Positions 1 through 9,695 of a DNA stretch of 64,000 nt are shown in pieces. The notes below the pieces were generated by a model. That model saw only the letters and a program-made list of their open reading frames with translations. It was not told where the DNA came from and ran no database searches. The position numbers and the translations under genes were made by a program. Source of the DNA: JACQZU01 sp041908165 (GTDB lineage: Bacteria > Acidobacteriota > Holophagae > Holophagales > Holophagaceae); assembly GCA_041908165.1 (NCBI GenBank), contig JAYRFV010000136.1:32414-96413 (forward strand). The letters are read 5' to 3'. The number at the start of each line of letters is the position of its first letter. Position 1 is the stretch's first letter.

Positions 1-2
1 CG

Positions 3-539
3 AAGATGATGCGGCGCTGCACGTCGATCCTGGAGGTCGGCTGCGGCGAGGGCCTGGGCGCCTTCATGCTGGTGCGCGACACGCCCGCCCGGGTGCTCGG
101 CATCGATTTCGACGCGGCGCAGATCGACTACGCGCAGGCCAACCTTGAACCCCACGGCCAGGGAAGGCTGTCCTTCAGGTGCGGGGACGCCGCCGCCGAG
201 GCCCAGACCGCCGGCCCCTTCGACGGGCTGATCTGCCTGGACGTCATCGAGCACGTGGAGCCGGCCGAGGAGCGCAGGTTCCTGGAGAACTGCACGGCCC
301 ACCTCCAGCCCGGGGCGGTGGCCGTCTTCGGCACGCCCAACATCGCCTCGGACGCCTTTGCCTCCCCCCCCAGCCGGGCGGGCCACATCAACCTGTTCAC
401 CCCGGAACGCTTCGCCGAGACCCTGGAAGCCCACTTCCAGCACGTCTTCCCTTTCTCCATGAACGATGAGATGGTCCACACCGGCTACGCGCGCATGGCC
501 CACTACCTCCTGGCCCTGTGCGTGCGCCGCGGGGCGTGA
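3..539 (+). CDS. Class I SAM-dependent methyltransferase, 5' end outside window
   Basis: A small SAM-binding Rossmann methyltransferase. The glycine-rich motif I (LEVGCGEGLG) lies near the visible N-terminus, followed by an acidic residue ending strand 2 (GIDFD) and the LDVIEHV motif typical of UbiE/Methyltransf_11-type enzymes. The reading frame is open to the left edge of the window, so the true start probably lies upstream and the domain is only slightly clipped. The gene ends in a 4-bp GTGA overlap with the next methyltransferase gene and heads an operon with the GT41 glycosyltransferases. That context suggests it methylates a sugar or glycan, but the substrate cannot be read from sequence. 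Confidence 0.8.
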   Translation, partial: KMMRRCTSILEVGCGEGLGAFMLVRDTPARVLGIDFDAAQIDYAQANLEPHGQGRLSFRCGDAAAEAQTAGPFDGLICLDVIEHVEPAEERRFLENCTAHLQPGAVAVFGTPNIASDAFASPPSRAGHINLFTPERFAETLEAHFQHVFPFSMNDEMVHTGYARMAHYLLALCVRRGA

Positions 540-1774
540 ACGTGCGACCGCCGGCCGACGATCCTTCCCGCCCGGGCGCCTCCCAGACCGGCCGCCCGAT
601 CAGCATGGTGGAGTACTACGAGGCCCAGGACTTCAACCCGGTGCTCATCCAGGTGGAGGATCCCGAGGTCTGGCGCGACCACCGGGCCAAGCGCCGGAAC
701 CTGTACGAACGCCACCTGGGCATCCCGCTGCCGCTCCTCCGGGACCGCCGGGTGCTCGAGTTCGGATGCAATTCGGGGGAGAACGCCCTGGTGCTGGCCA
801 GCCACGGCGCCCGGCTGACCTTCGTGGAGCCCCACGCCCAGGTCGCGCCCCGCCTGCAGCAGCTGTTCCGGGCCTTCGGCCAGGGCGCCGCGATCCAGGC
901 CTTCCACCACGCCGACCTGGGCTCCTTCCAGACCGCCGAGCGCTTCGACCTGGTGATCGCCGAGGGCTTCCTCAGCACGCTGCCGGACCGCGACGCCATG
1001 CTGGGGAAACTCATCAGCCTGGTGCAGCCCGGCGGCTTCGGCGTGATCTCCTACAACGACCGGCTCGGCGGACTGCTGGAGATGCTCAGGCGCGCGGTGC
1101 TGTTCCGCGCCTACGCCCTGGAAGGGGTCTCCGACGTCCAGTCCGGCCAGGCGCTGGACCTCGCCCGGGCCTGCTTCGAGTCCGATTTCCTGAAACTCAA
1201 GGCCTCCCGAAGCTTCGAGGCGTGGTGGCGGGACACGATGGTCGCCCCCGTCTACACCGAGGCGGAGCTCTGGTCCCTGCCCGAGATCCTGCCGCTGCTC
1301 GAGGCCGGCGGGGCCGAGGTGCAGGGCACCTCCCCCGCCTGGTCCGACTGGGAGCACTACCGCTGGTACAAGGATGTTCCGGACCCGCGGTCCGTCACTG
1401 CGAGGCTTCGGGAGGACTGGCAGCGGAACCTCGTCTACTTCCTCACGGGCCTCCGGCCCGCCACGCTCGAGCGGGTCCCCGCCCAGGCCGTCCTGGAGGA
1501 GGCCGCCGTCCTGGTGGGGGCCCTTTCGAGGCTGGGCACCTCGCTTTCCCCGGCCGCTCCGCCGCCCGTCCCCGCGAAGGCGCTGCTCGCCCACCTGGCC
1601 GCGGATCCGTCCGGAGCCGTCCAGGAATTCGCCGCCGAACTCGGGTCGCTGCTCGAGGCGCTGGGATCGGCCGGCACCCCGGCGCTGCTGGCCCGCTACC
1701 GGGACTCCCACCGCCTGCGCGCCCTCTGGGGGACGGCCTACCACTACCTCTGCTTCCACGTGCCGCCGGCCTGA
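536..1774 (+). CDS. SAM-dependent methyltransferase, glycosylation-operon member
   Basis: About 412 aa. A SAM-binding motif (VLEFGCNSGEN, about residue 72) is followed by an acidic strand-2 end (FVEPHA) and a D-L-V-I-A-E stretch, all typical of class I methyltransferases. The C-terminal ~200 residues are mostly helical and unassigned. The start is uncertain: GTG at 536 overlaps the previous stop, ATG at 518 lies further back, and ATG at 605 begins the conserved-looking part; none has a strong Shine-Dalgarno. It sits between another methyltransferase and a TPR-GT41 gene starting 15 bp downstream, so modification of a protein-linked or nucleotide-linked sugar is plausible but unproven. Confidence 0.78.
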   Translation: MNVRPPADDPSRPGASQTGRPISMVEYYEAQDFNPVLIQVEDPEVWRDHRAKRRNLYERHLGIPLPLLRDRRVLEFGCNSGENALVLASHGARLTFVEPHAQVAPRLQQLFRAFGQGAAIQAFHHADLGSFQTAERFDLVIAEGFLSTLPDRDAMLGKLISLVQPGGFGVISYNDRLGGLLEMLRRAVLFRAYALEGVSDVQSGQALDLARACFESDFLKLKASRSFEAWWRDTMVAPVYTEAELWSLPEILPLLEAGGAEVQGTSPAWSDWEHYRWYKDVPDPRSVTARLREDWQRNLVYFLTGLRPATLERVPAQAVLEEAAVLVGALSRLGTSLSPAAPPPVPAKALLAHLAADPSGAVQEFAAELGSLLEALGSAGTPALLARYRDSHRLRALWGTAYHYLCFHVPPA

Positions 1775-1789
1775 CCGGCCACCAGCTGC

Positions 1790-4700
1790 ATGGCCGACCC
1801 GCTCCCGCCGATGCCCGAACAGGATCCCGCCAGCCTGCTGGAGGCAGCCACCCGGCTCCACCAGGAGGGCGACCTCGACCGGGCCGCGGCCGGCTACGAG
1901 GCGGTCCTGGCGGCTGATCCCCGCCACTTCACCGCCCTCCACCTGCTGGGCCTGGTGAGGCGCCAGCAGGGCCGTGCCGAGGAGGCCCTCGGCCTCCTCA
2001 CCGAGGCGCTCCGCCTGGCGCCTCGTTCCCTGCTGGCGCGCGAGAACCGCGGCCTCGCCCTCCTGGACCTGCACCGCCCGGAGGAGGCCCTGGCCGAGTT
2101 CCAGCTCGCCCTGGCCTTGAAACCCGACGACCGCGACGCACGGCTCGCCTGCGCCGCGGCCCTGCGCGCCCTGGGCCGGCCCGGCGAGGCGCTCGAGCAG
2201 CTGGACCGGGCCACCGCCGTCCACGGCGAATTCCCCGAGGCGCTCCTGAACCGGGCGGTGGTGCTCACCGACCTCGAGCGGCCGGAGGAGGCCCTGGCCT
2301 GCCTCGACCATGCCTTGGGGCCGGATCGCGCCTCCGCGGAGGCCCTGCTGGCCCGCGGCAATGCCGAACGCCTGCGGGGCCGTCCCGAAGCGGCCCTGGC
2401 CTGCTATGCGCAGGCCCTGGCGGCCCGCCCGGCCTTCCCCGAGGCGCTGCTCAACCAGGGCAACCTCCTGCTCGACCTCGACCGGCCCGCGGAGGCCCTG
2501 GCAAGCTTCGAGGCCTGCCTGGCCCACCAGCCCGGGGATCCGGAGGCCCTGCTGTCCGCAGGCAACGCGCTGGGCGACCTCGGCCGTCCCGAAGCGGCGC
2601 TGGCGCGCTACGAGGAGGCCATCGCCCGGCGGCCGCGCTTCGCCCACGCCCATTTCAACCGCGGACGCGTCCTGCAGTTGCTCGGCCGCAAGGAGGAGGC
2701 CCTCCGGGCCTACGCGCAGGCCCTCGCCCTGGATCCGGACCGGATCGACGCGCTGGTCAACCGGGCCACGCTGCTGCACCAGTCGCTTCGCCACGGGGAG
2801 GCCCTCGAGAGCCTTGCCCGGGCACGCGCCCTTCAGCCGGACCACACCACCGCCCTGGTGAACACGGGCCTGATCCTGCTCGACCTGGGACGGGCCCAGG
2901 AGGCCCTGGAGATCTTCGATCGCATCCTTGCGCACCACCCCGACCACCGGGAGGCCCTGGTGAGCCGCGGCGCCAGCCTCCTGGACCTGCAGCGGCCGGG
3001 CGATGCCCTGGCCCACTACGGCCGCATCGAGCCGAGACTGCAGAGCGCCGAGGCCCTGCTCAACCGCGGCGTGGCCCTGCACCAGCTGGGCCGCCATCCC
3101 GAGGCCCTCGCAAGCTACGACGCCGCCCTCAGGATCCGCCCGGAATTCGCGGTCGCGCACTCGAACCGGATCTTCCTGCTCGACTACCTTCCCGACCTCG
3201 ACTTCGCGCAGCACCAGGCTGAGCGGGCTGCGTACTGCCGGATCCAGACCCGCGCCCTGCCGCCGCCCGGACACGACCACCCGAACCTGCGGGACCCCGA
3301 CCGCCGCCTGGTGGTCGGCTACGTGTCCGCCGACTTCCGCCACCATTCCGCCGCGGCCTGCTTCGGGCCGGTCCTCCTCCGGCACGACCGGAACGCGTTC
3401 AAGGTGGTGTGCTACTCGGGCGTCCTGGCCGAGGACGACTGGACCCGCACCTTCCAGGAGCGCGCGGACCTCTGGCGCGTGACGGCCGCCCTGGCAGACG
3501 AGGACCTGGCCGAACAGATCCGCCGGGACGCCGTGGACATCCTGGTGGACCTCTCCGGCCATTCGAAGGGCAACCGCCTCCTGGTCTTCGCGCGCAAGCC
3601 CGCCCCGATCCAGGTCACGGCCTGGGGGCACACCGGCGGGACCGGCCTGCCCGCGGTCGACTACCAGTTCACCGACCCCGTCATGGTCCCGCCCGAAGTC
3701 CGCCACCTCTTCGCCGAAGCCTCCGTCGACCTGCCCTGCAGCATCACCTTCGAGGCCCCGCCCGACACCCCGGAGGTGGCCGAGCCGCCCGTGCTGTCGC
3801 GGGGCGGGATCACCTTCGGCAGCCTGAACCGGCTCAACAAGACCAGTCCGGAGGCCCTGCGCCTCTGGGCGCGGATCCTGCGGGCGGTTCCAGGATCGAG
3901 GCTCCTGCTGAAGGACGTTGCCCTCGACGAGGCCCACACCCGCGCTGCCCTGCTGGAGACGCTGGCCGGGCTCGGCGTCGACCCGGACCGGGTGGACCTG
4001 CGCGGGTTCACGGACCGCAGGTCCCATCTGGCCACCTACGGAGAGATCGACATCGCCTTCGACACCTTCCCGCAGAACGGCGGCATCACCACCTGGGAGG
4101 CCCTGTGGATGGGCGTCCCGGTGGTCGCGCTGGTGCGGGACCGCCCGGCCTGCCGGCTTTCCGCGGCCATCCTTCGCGCCGTGGGCCTGGATTCCTGGAT
4201 CGCCCGGACCGAGGAGGACTACTTCGAATGCGCGGTGAGGCTGGCCGAGGACACCGGCACATTGCGGGGGTTCCGGGCGACCGCACGGGCCCGGATCCGG
4301 GCCTCCGACGCCGGCAATCCCCAGGCCTACACCCGCGCGGTCGAGCGCGCCTACCGCGGCATGTGGTCGGCCTGGCTGCAGCAGCATACGGAGGGCGGTG
4401 GGCAGGACGCCCTGGCCGAGGCCATCGCCCGCCACGAGCAGGGCGATCTGGCCACCGCGGAGGCGCGCTACCGGGGCATCCTCGCCCGGGACCCGGGGGA
4501 TTTCACGGCCACCCACCTGTTCGGGCTCCTGAAGGGCCAGCAGGGCGACGACCAGGCCGCCCTCGGCCTGTTCGACGCCGCGCTGCGGCTCAACCCGCGT
4601 TCGCTGGCGGCGCGCCTGAACCGGGGCGCCGTCCTGCGCAGGCTGGGCCGCGCCGAGGAGGCCCTGGCGGAATTCAGCCAGGCCCGGGTCCTCAAGCCCG

Positions 4701-7093
4701 GTCATCCGGAGACCCTCCTGGCCACGGCCCTCCTCCTCCACGACCTCGGCCGCACTGGGGACGCCCTCGACTGCCTCGACCGTCTGCTGGGGGACCGGCC
4801 GGAACTCGTGGAGGCCTGGCGGAGCCGCGGGCTGGTCCTGCTCGACGTCGACCGCCCCGGCGAGGCCCTGGAGGCCTTCGCGCGGGCTGCGGAGGTACAG
4901 CCGGACGATCCCATCAACCACCTGAACCTGGCCCAGGCGCTCGCCGCCCTCGGCCGGCCCGGGGAGGCCCTCGCCGGGTACCAGCATGCACTCGCCCTGC
5001 GGCCAGGCTTGGAACCGGCCGCCCTCGCCGCTGCCGCGCTCCACCACCAGGAACGACGACCCCAGGCGGCCCTGCAGCTGATCGAGAGTCTGCTCGCCGC
5101 CGATCCGGACAACCCTCACGGCCTGCTGAACGCCGGCATCCTGCTGCGCGACCTGGGCCGTCCCCAGGAGGCGCTGGGTTCGCTGGAGCGCCTGCTCGAA
5201 CGGGATCCGGAGCATTCCGAGGGTGGCCTGAACCGCGCCCGCGCCTTGCGGGACCTGCGCCGGCCGGAGGCTGCACTCGAGGCGCTCGACCGCCTCCTCG
5301 AGCGCCTGCCCGACCACACCGGGGCCCTCGTCGAGCGGGCCAACGCGTTGCTCGACCTGCAGCGTCCGGCCGAGGCCCTGGCCTGCCTCGACCGTGTCCT
5401 GGTCCTCCAGCCGGAGGACCCCGTGGCCCTTTCCAACCGGGGCAACGCCGTGCTGACGATGGGCGATCCCGCCGCGGCGCTGGCCGACTACGACCGCGCC
5501 CTGGCGGCGGACCCCCGGCACGCCGACGCCCTGTTGAACCGGGGCACGGCCCTGCTCGAACTGCAGCGACCGGAGGAGGCCCTGGAGAGCTTCGACCGGG
5601 CCCTGGTCCAGCGGCCGGACTGGGCCGAGGGGCACATGAACCGGGCCACCGCGCTGGTGGCCCTCCGCCGGATGGAACACGCCCTCGAGGCCTACGACCG
5701 GGCGCTCGCCCTGAGGCCTCGGCAGGCCGAGATCCTGGTCAACCGGGGCACCGCCTTGCACCGGATGGGCCGCCACCGGGAGGCCATCGCGGACTACGAC
5801 CGGGCCCTCGCCCTGGAGCCGGCCAACCGGAAGGCCCATTCGAACCGGATCTTCGTGCTCGACTACCTTTCGGACGTGGATTGCGCCGGCCACCAGCAGG
5901 CCCGCCGGGACTGCTGCCGCGCCCTGGGGTACGACCTTCCGGCTCCACCGTGGGCGCCCGACCTCGATCGCGACCCGGACCGGCCCCTCCGCGTCGGCTA
6001 CGTCTCTGCGGACTTCAAGCGCCACTCCGCCGCCTCCTGCTTCGGCCCGGTGCTGCTCCACCACGACCGCTCCGCGCTGCGCGTGTTCTGCTACTCAGGA
6101 ACCTCCCTGGCCGACGACTGGACGGCGCGATTCCGGTCGGCAGCCGACCACTGGGTGGACACCGCCGGGCTGTCCGACACCGCCTTGGTCGAGCGGATCC
6201 GGGCCGATCGCATCGACATCCTGGTGGACCTCTCCGGCCACTCCGAGGGGAACCGGCTCGGCGTGTTCGCCCGCCGTGCCGCCCCCATCCAGGTGACCGC
6301 ATGGGGGCATGGCGGCGGCACCGGTCTGCCCGCCATGGACGTCCAATTCACCGATCCGGTGGCCATCCCCGTCGAAGTCCGCAGCCTGTTCGCGGAGGCC
6401 TCCTGGGACCTGCCCTGCTGCATCACTTTCGAGGCCCCCGGCGGCGCGCCCGACCCGGGGCCGGCCCCGGTCTGCGCCGGCGTTCCCATCACCTTCGGCT
6501 GCCTGAGCCGGTTCATGAAGGCCTCGCCCGAGGCCCTCGACCTCTGGGGACGGATCCTCCAGGGCCTGCCCGGGTCGCGGCTGCTCCTGAAGGACGCCCT
6601 GCTGGACGATCCCCGGGTCCGGTCCAGCGTGCAGCAGCACTTCGAGCGGTTCGGCGTCGGCGGGGACCGGCTCCTGATCCGGGGAGCCACCTCCCACCTC
6701 GACCACCTCGCCACCTACCGGCAGGTGGACCTCGTCCTGGACACCTTCCCCCAGAACGGCGGCATCACCACCTGGGAGGCCCTCTGGATGGGCTCGCCGG
6801 TGGTGGCCCTCCGGGGCGGCAAGCCGCCGGAGCGGATCTCCGTGGCCATCCTCCACGCCCTCGGGCTGGACGAGTGGATCGCCGACTCCCCGGACGGCTG
6901 CCTGGCCCTCGCGCTCCGGGCGGCGGCCGACCCGGCCGCGCTCGCCGTGTTCCGTGCCGGCATCCGCCCGCGCATCCTCGCCTCCCCGGCAGGCGATCCG
7001 GCCCGCTACACGCGCGCCGTCGAGGCCGCCTACCGGTCGTTGTGGTCCGGCTGGCTGGCGCGGTCCGCGGCCGGGGGAGGCTGCCGTGGCTGA
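1790..7093 (+). CDS. Double TPR-GT41 (OGT/SPINDLY-like) protein O-glycosyltransferase
   Basis: A 1767-aa protein with the order TPR (about residues 10-460), GT41 catalytic domain (about 465-860), second TPR array (about 875-1355) and second GT41 domain (about 1360-1760). Both catalytic domains carry the GYVSADF..H signature (His519 in the first), a DLSGHS motif, APIQVTAWGH, a conserved Lys (Lys684) after a SLNR-type turn, and QNGGITTW near the C-terminus. GT41 enzymes glycosylate Ser/Thr of cytoplasmic proteins recruited by the TPR superhelix. The two halves resemble each other over their full length, so an internal duplication is likely, and both copies look intact. The coupled GT41 gene and the flagellin operon nearby suggest flagellin as acceptor. 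Donor sugar unknown. Confidence 0.93.
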   Translation: MADPLPPMPEQDPASLLEAATRLHQEGDLDRAAAGYEAVLAADPRHFTALHLLGLVRRQQGRAEEALGLLTEALRLAPRSLLARENRGLALLDLHRPEEALAEFQLALALKPDDRDARLACAAALRALGRPGEALEQLDRATAVHGEFPEALLNRAVVLTDLERPEEALACLDHALGPDRASAEALLARGNAERLRGRPEAALACYAQALAARPAFPEALLNQGNLLLDLDRPAEALASFEACLAHQPGDPEALLSAGNALGDLGRPEAALARYEEAIARRPRFAHAHFNRGRVLQLLGRKEEALRAYAQALALDPDRIDALVNRATLLHQSLRHGEALESLARARALQPDHTTALVNTGLILLDLGRAQEALEIFDRILAHHPDHREALVSRGASLLDLQRPGDALAHYGRIEPRLQSAEALLNRGVALHQLGRHPEALASYDAALRIRPEFAVAHSNRIFLLDYLPDLDFAQHQAERAAYCRIQTRALPPPGHDHPNLRDPDRRLVVGYVSADFRHHSAAACFGPVLLRHDRNAFKVVCYSGVLAEDDWTRTFQERADLWRVTAALADEDLAEQIRRDAVDILVDLSGHSKGNRLLVFARKPAPIQVTAWGHTGGTGLPAVDYQFTDPVMVPPEVRHLFAEASVDLPCSITFEAPPDTPEVAEPPVLSRGGITFGSLNRLNKTSPEALRLWARILRAVPGSRLLLKDVALDEAHTRAALLETLAGLGVDPDRVDLRGFTDRRSHLATYGEIDIAFDTFPQNGGITTWEALWMGVPVVALVRDRPACRLSAAILRAVGLDSWIARTEEDYFECAVRLAEDTGTLRGFRATARARIRASDAGNPQAYTRAVERAYRGMWSAWLQQHTEGGGQDALAEAIARHEQGDLATAEARYRGILARDPGDFTATHLFGLLKGQQGDDQAALGLFDAALRLNPRSLAARLNRGAVLRRLGRAEEALAEFSQARVLKPGHPETLLATALLLHDLGRTGDALDCLDRLLGDRPELVEAWRSRGLVLLDVDRPGEALEAFARAAEVQPDDPINHLNLAQALAALGRPGEALAGYQHALALRPGLEPAALAAAALHHQERRPQAALQLIESLLAADPDNPHGLLNAGILLRDLGRPQEALGSLERLLERDPEHSEGGLNRARALRDLRRPEAALEALDRLLERLPDHTGALVERANALLDLQRPAEALACLDRVLVLQPEDPVALSNRGNAVLTMGDPAAALADYDRALAADPRHADALLNRGTALLELQRPEEALESFDRALVQRPDWAEGHMNRATALVALRRMEHALEAYDRALALRPRQAEILVNRGTALHRMGRHREAIADYDRALALEPANRKAHSNRIFVLDYLSDVDCAGHQQARRDCCRALGYDLPAPPWAPDLDRDPDRPLRVGYVSADFKRHSAASCFGPVLLHHDRSALRVFCYSGTSLADDWTARFRSAADHWVDTAGLSDTALVERIRADRIDILVDLSGHSEGNRLGVFARRAAPIQVTAWGHGGGTGLPAMDVQFTDPVAIPVEVRSLFAEASWDLPCCITFEAPGGAPDPGPAPVCAGVPITFGCLSRFMKASPEALDLWGRILQGLPGSRLLLKDALLDDPRVRSSVQQHFERFGVGGDRLLIRGATSHLDHLATYRQVDLVLDTFPQNGGITTWEALWMGSPVVALRGGKPPERISVAILHALGLDEWIADSPDGCLALALRAAADPAALAVFRAGIRPRILASPAGDPARYTRAVEAAYRSLWSGWLARSAAGGGCRG

Positions 7094-9695
7094 GCGTCCG
7101 GATGGACCCGGTGACCGCGCCGTCCTGGCTACCGCGCTGGAGCACCACCAGCGCGGCGACCTGGCGGCTGCGGAGGCGCTGTACCGGGCGGCCCTCGCCG
7201 AGGCACCCGGGGACTTCGCCGCCCTCCACCTGCTGGGCCTCCTGAAGACCCAGGCGGGCGATCACCCGGAGGCGGTCCGTCTGCTCCGGCAGGCCCTGCG
7301 GATCAACCCCCGCGCGGCCCTCGCCCACTTCCACCTGGGCCTGGCCCTGAGCGCCCAGGGTGAGGCAGAACCGGCCCTCGGCCATTTCGAACTCTCCCTC
7401 CGGCTCAAGCCCGACCAGCCGGACGCGCTGCTCAACTGCGCCCTTGGCCTGCAGGCCCTCGGCCGGCCGGCCCAGGCCCTCGAGCGCTGGGACCAGCTGC
7501 TCGCCCTCGCGCGGACACCCATGGCCCTGCTCAACCGCGGGCTCGTGCTGCAGGACCTGGAGCGCCCGGCGGAGGCCCTGGCCAGCTTTGACCGTGCCCT
7601 CGAATTGGAGCCCGCCTTCGAGGAGGCCCGCCTGGCCCGGGCCCGCGCCCTCCGCCAGGCCGGCCGCAGCGAGGAGGCGCTGGCCGCCGTGGACGGCCTC
7701 CTGCAGGTGCAGCCCGACCGGGTCGAGGCCGTGAAGGAGCGCGCCGGCCTGCTGGCCGATCTCGGCCGAACCGAGGCCTCGCTGGCCTGCCTCGACCGCC
7801 TCCAGGCGCTCCAGCCGGGTTCGGCGGAGGTCCACCTCGACCGCGGCAACGCGCTCATGCGCCTGCACCGCACCCGCGAGGCCCTCGTCAGCTACGACCG
7901 CGTGCTCGCCCTCGATCCGGACCACCTGGACGGGCACATGAACCGGGGCACGGCGCTGCTCGCCCTGCATCGGCCACAGGACGCCCTGGCCAGCTACGAC
8001 CGCGTGCTCGCCGTCCGCCCGGACCATGTGGAAACCCGGCTCAACCGGGGCAACGCCCTCCTCGCGCTGGGGCTGCCCCGGGAGGCCCTCGCCGATTTCG
8101 ACCTTGCCCTGGCCCGCAGGCCCGACTACCCCGAGGCCCTGCTGAACCGTGCCCACGCGCTGCTGGCCCTGAACCGGCCACAGGAGGCCCTCGCCAGCTG
8201 CGACCGGGCCCTCCACCTGCAGCCGGCCTGCGCCGGAGCGCTGATCAACCGGGGCACGGCCCTGCTCGACCTCAAGCGGCCCGAGGAGGCCCTGGCCTGC
8301 TTCGAATCCGCCTCCGCCCTGCAGCCCGGCGACGCGGACCTCCTCATGAACCGCGGCACGGCCCTGCACCTGCTGGCCCGGCACCGGGAGGCCATCGCCT
8401 GCTACGACCAGGCCCTGGCGATCGACCCCGGCCATGCCCGCGCGCACTCGAACAAGATCTACCTGCTCGACTTCATCCCCGAGGTCGGCTTCCTCGAGCA
8501 CCAGCTCGAACGGAGGAGCTACTTCAACGCCCACGCCGGCCGCTGGGCGCACCAGCCGGGGACCCCGCCCGGGGACCCCGACCCGGACCGGCGGCTGGTG
8601 ATCGGCTACGTCTCCGCCGACTTCAAGCACCACTCGGCGGCCTCCTGCTTCCTGCCGGTGCTCCAGCGGCACGACCGCGCCGCCTTTCACGTGAACTGCT
8701 ACTCCGGGGTGCTGGTCGAGGACGACTGGACCCAGCGCTTCCAGCAGGTTTCCGATGTCTGGAGACCGACCGCCGGGCTCACCGACGAGGCGCTGGCTGA
8801 CCGGATCCGCGGCGACGGGGTCGACATCCTCGTCGACCTCTCCGGGCACTCCAGGGGCAACCGGCTGCTGGCCTTCGCCCGGCGCCCCGCCCCGGTCCAG
8901 GTGACCGCCTGGGGCCACGCCGGCGGCACCGGGCTGCCGATGATCGACTACCAGTTCACCGATCCGGTGAGCACGCCTCCGCAGGCGCGGCCGCTGGCCG
9001 CCGAATCGTGCTGGGACCTGCCCTGCTTCATCACCTTCGAGGCCCCGGCCTTCGCCCCGCCCCTCGCGGCCCTTCCGGCCCGGGCGAACGGCTTCATCAC
9101 GTTCGGCAGCCTGAACCGGTTCACGAAGGTCACCCCCGCCGTCCTCCAGCTCTGGGCCAGGATCCTGCGGGCGGTCCCGGAGGCGCGGCTGCTGCTGAAG
9201 GACGCGGCCTTCGACGCCCCCGCCGCGTGCAGGGAGGTCGCCACCACCCTGGAGCGCCTGGGCGTCGGCGCCGGGCGCATCGGCTTCCTCGGCTTCAGCT
9301 CCCGGGAACGCCACCTGGCCGCCTTCTCCTCCGTGGACATCGTGCTCGACAGCTTTCCCCAGAACGGCGGCATCACCACCTGGGAGGCCCTCTGGATGGG
9401 GACGCCCGTGGTGGCGATGCTGGGCAACAAGCTGGCCAGCCGCATCTCCGCGGCCATCCTGCACGCCCTCGACCTGGGCGCCTGGGTGGGCGAGGGCGAG
9501 GAGGCCTATTTCGCGATCGCCACCGGGATGGCCGGGGACCTCGACGCGCTCGAGCGGTTCCGCTCCGGCATCCGCAGCCGCATCCAGGCGTCCGAGGCGG
9601 GCAACCCTGAGCGCTACACCCGCGCGGTCGAGGCGGCCTACCGGGCGATGTGGTGGGAGCGGCTGGCGCGCCAGCCCCGGACTCAGCTCCCGTAG
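7086..9695 (+). CDS. TPR-GT41 (OGT/SPINDLY-like) protein O-glycosyltransferase
   Basis: An 869-aa protein with about twelve TPR-like repeats (residues 1-450) followed by one GT41 domain (about 460-865) with the same motifs as the double protein upstream: GYVSADFKHHS, DLSGHS, APVQVTAWGH, SLNRFTK and QNGGITTW. The start is GTG at 7086, chosen because a strong GGGGGAGG Shine-Dalgarno (7073-7080) lies 5 nt before it. The frame extends further upstream, but only over the shadow of the preceding gene. It overlaps the preceding gene by 8 bp, so translation is probably coupled. Its stop overlaps the 3' end of the convergent nucleotidyltransferase gene by 13 bp. A third GT41 unit in one operon argues for several acceptor sites or acceptors. 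Confidence 0.93.
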   Translation: MAERPDGPGDRAVLATALEHHQRGDLAAAEALYRAALAEAPGDFAALHLLGLLKTQAGDHPEAVRLLRQALRINPRAALAHFHLGLALSAQGEAEPALGHFELSLRLKPDQPDALLNCALGLQALGRPAQALERWDQLLALARTPMALLNRGLVLQDLERPAEALASFDRALELEPAFEEARLARARALRQAGRSEEALAAVDGLLQVQPDRVEAVKERAGLLADLGRTEASLACLDRLQALQPGSAEVHLDRGNALMRLHRTREALVSYDRVLALDPDHLDGHMNRGTALLALHRPQDALASYDRVLAVRPDHVETRLNRGNALLALGLPREALADFDLALARRPDYPEALLNRAHALLALNRPQEALASCDRALHLQPACAGALINRGTALLDLKRPEEALACFESASALQPGDADLLMNRGTALHLLARHREAIACYDQALAIDPGHARAHSNKIYLLDFIPEVGFLEHQLERRSYFNAHAGRWAHQPGTPPGDPDPDRRLVIGYVSADFKHHSAASCFLPVLQRHDRAAFHVNCYSGVLVEDDWTQRFQQVSDVWRPTAGLTDEALADRIRGDGVDILVDLSGHSRGNRLLAFARRPAPVQVTAWGHAGGTGLPMIDYQFTDPVSTPPQARPLAAESCWDLPCFITFEAPAFAPPLAALPARANGFITFGSLNRFTKVTPAVLQLWARILRAVPEARLLLKDAAFDAPAACREVATTLERLGVGAGRIGFLGFSSRERHLAAFSSVDIVLDSFPQNGGITTWEALWMGTPVVAMLGNKLASRISAAILHALDLGAWVGEGEEAYFAIATGMAGDLDALERFRSGIRSRIQASEAGNPERYTRAVEAAYRAMWWERLARQPRTQLP

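Noticed and set aside
1850..5850. Regularly spaced DNA repeats that could look like a repeat array or CRISPR
   Set aside because: The roughly 102-bp period is the 34-residue TPR unit of the encoded protein; there are no identical repeats or spacers.
503..6064. 1853-aa open frame on the minus strand opposite the double GT41 gene
   Set aside because: It is a by-product of high GC and TPR periodicity; its translation is low-complexity Gly/Val/Gln-rich without any domain, and the plus-strand frame has perfect GT41 motifs.
1790..7093. Possible assembly duplication in the double GT41 gene
   Set aside because: The two halves differ at many positions at DNA level and are in one uninterrupted frame, so they are not a copied read block.
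3409..7245. 1278-aa plus-strand open frame inside the GT41 gene
   Set aside because: Arg/Pro/Gly-rich out-of-frame shadow of the real gene, with no start signal and no homology.
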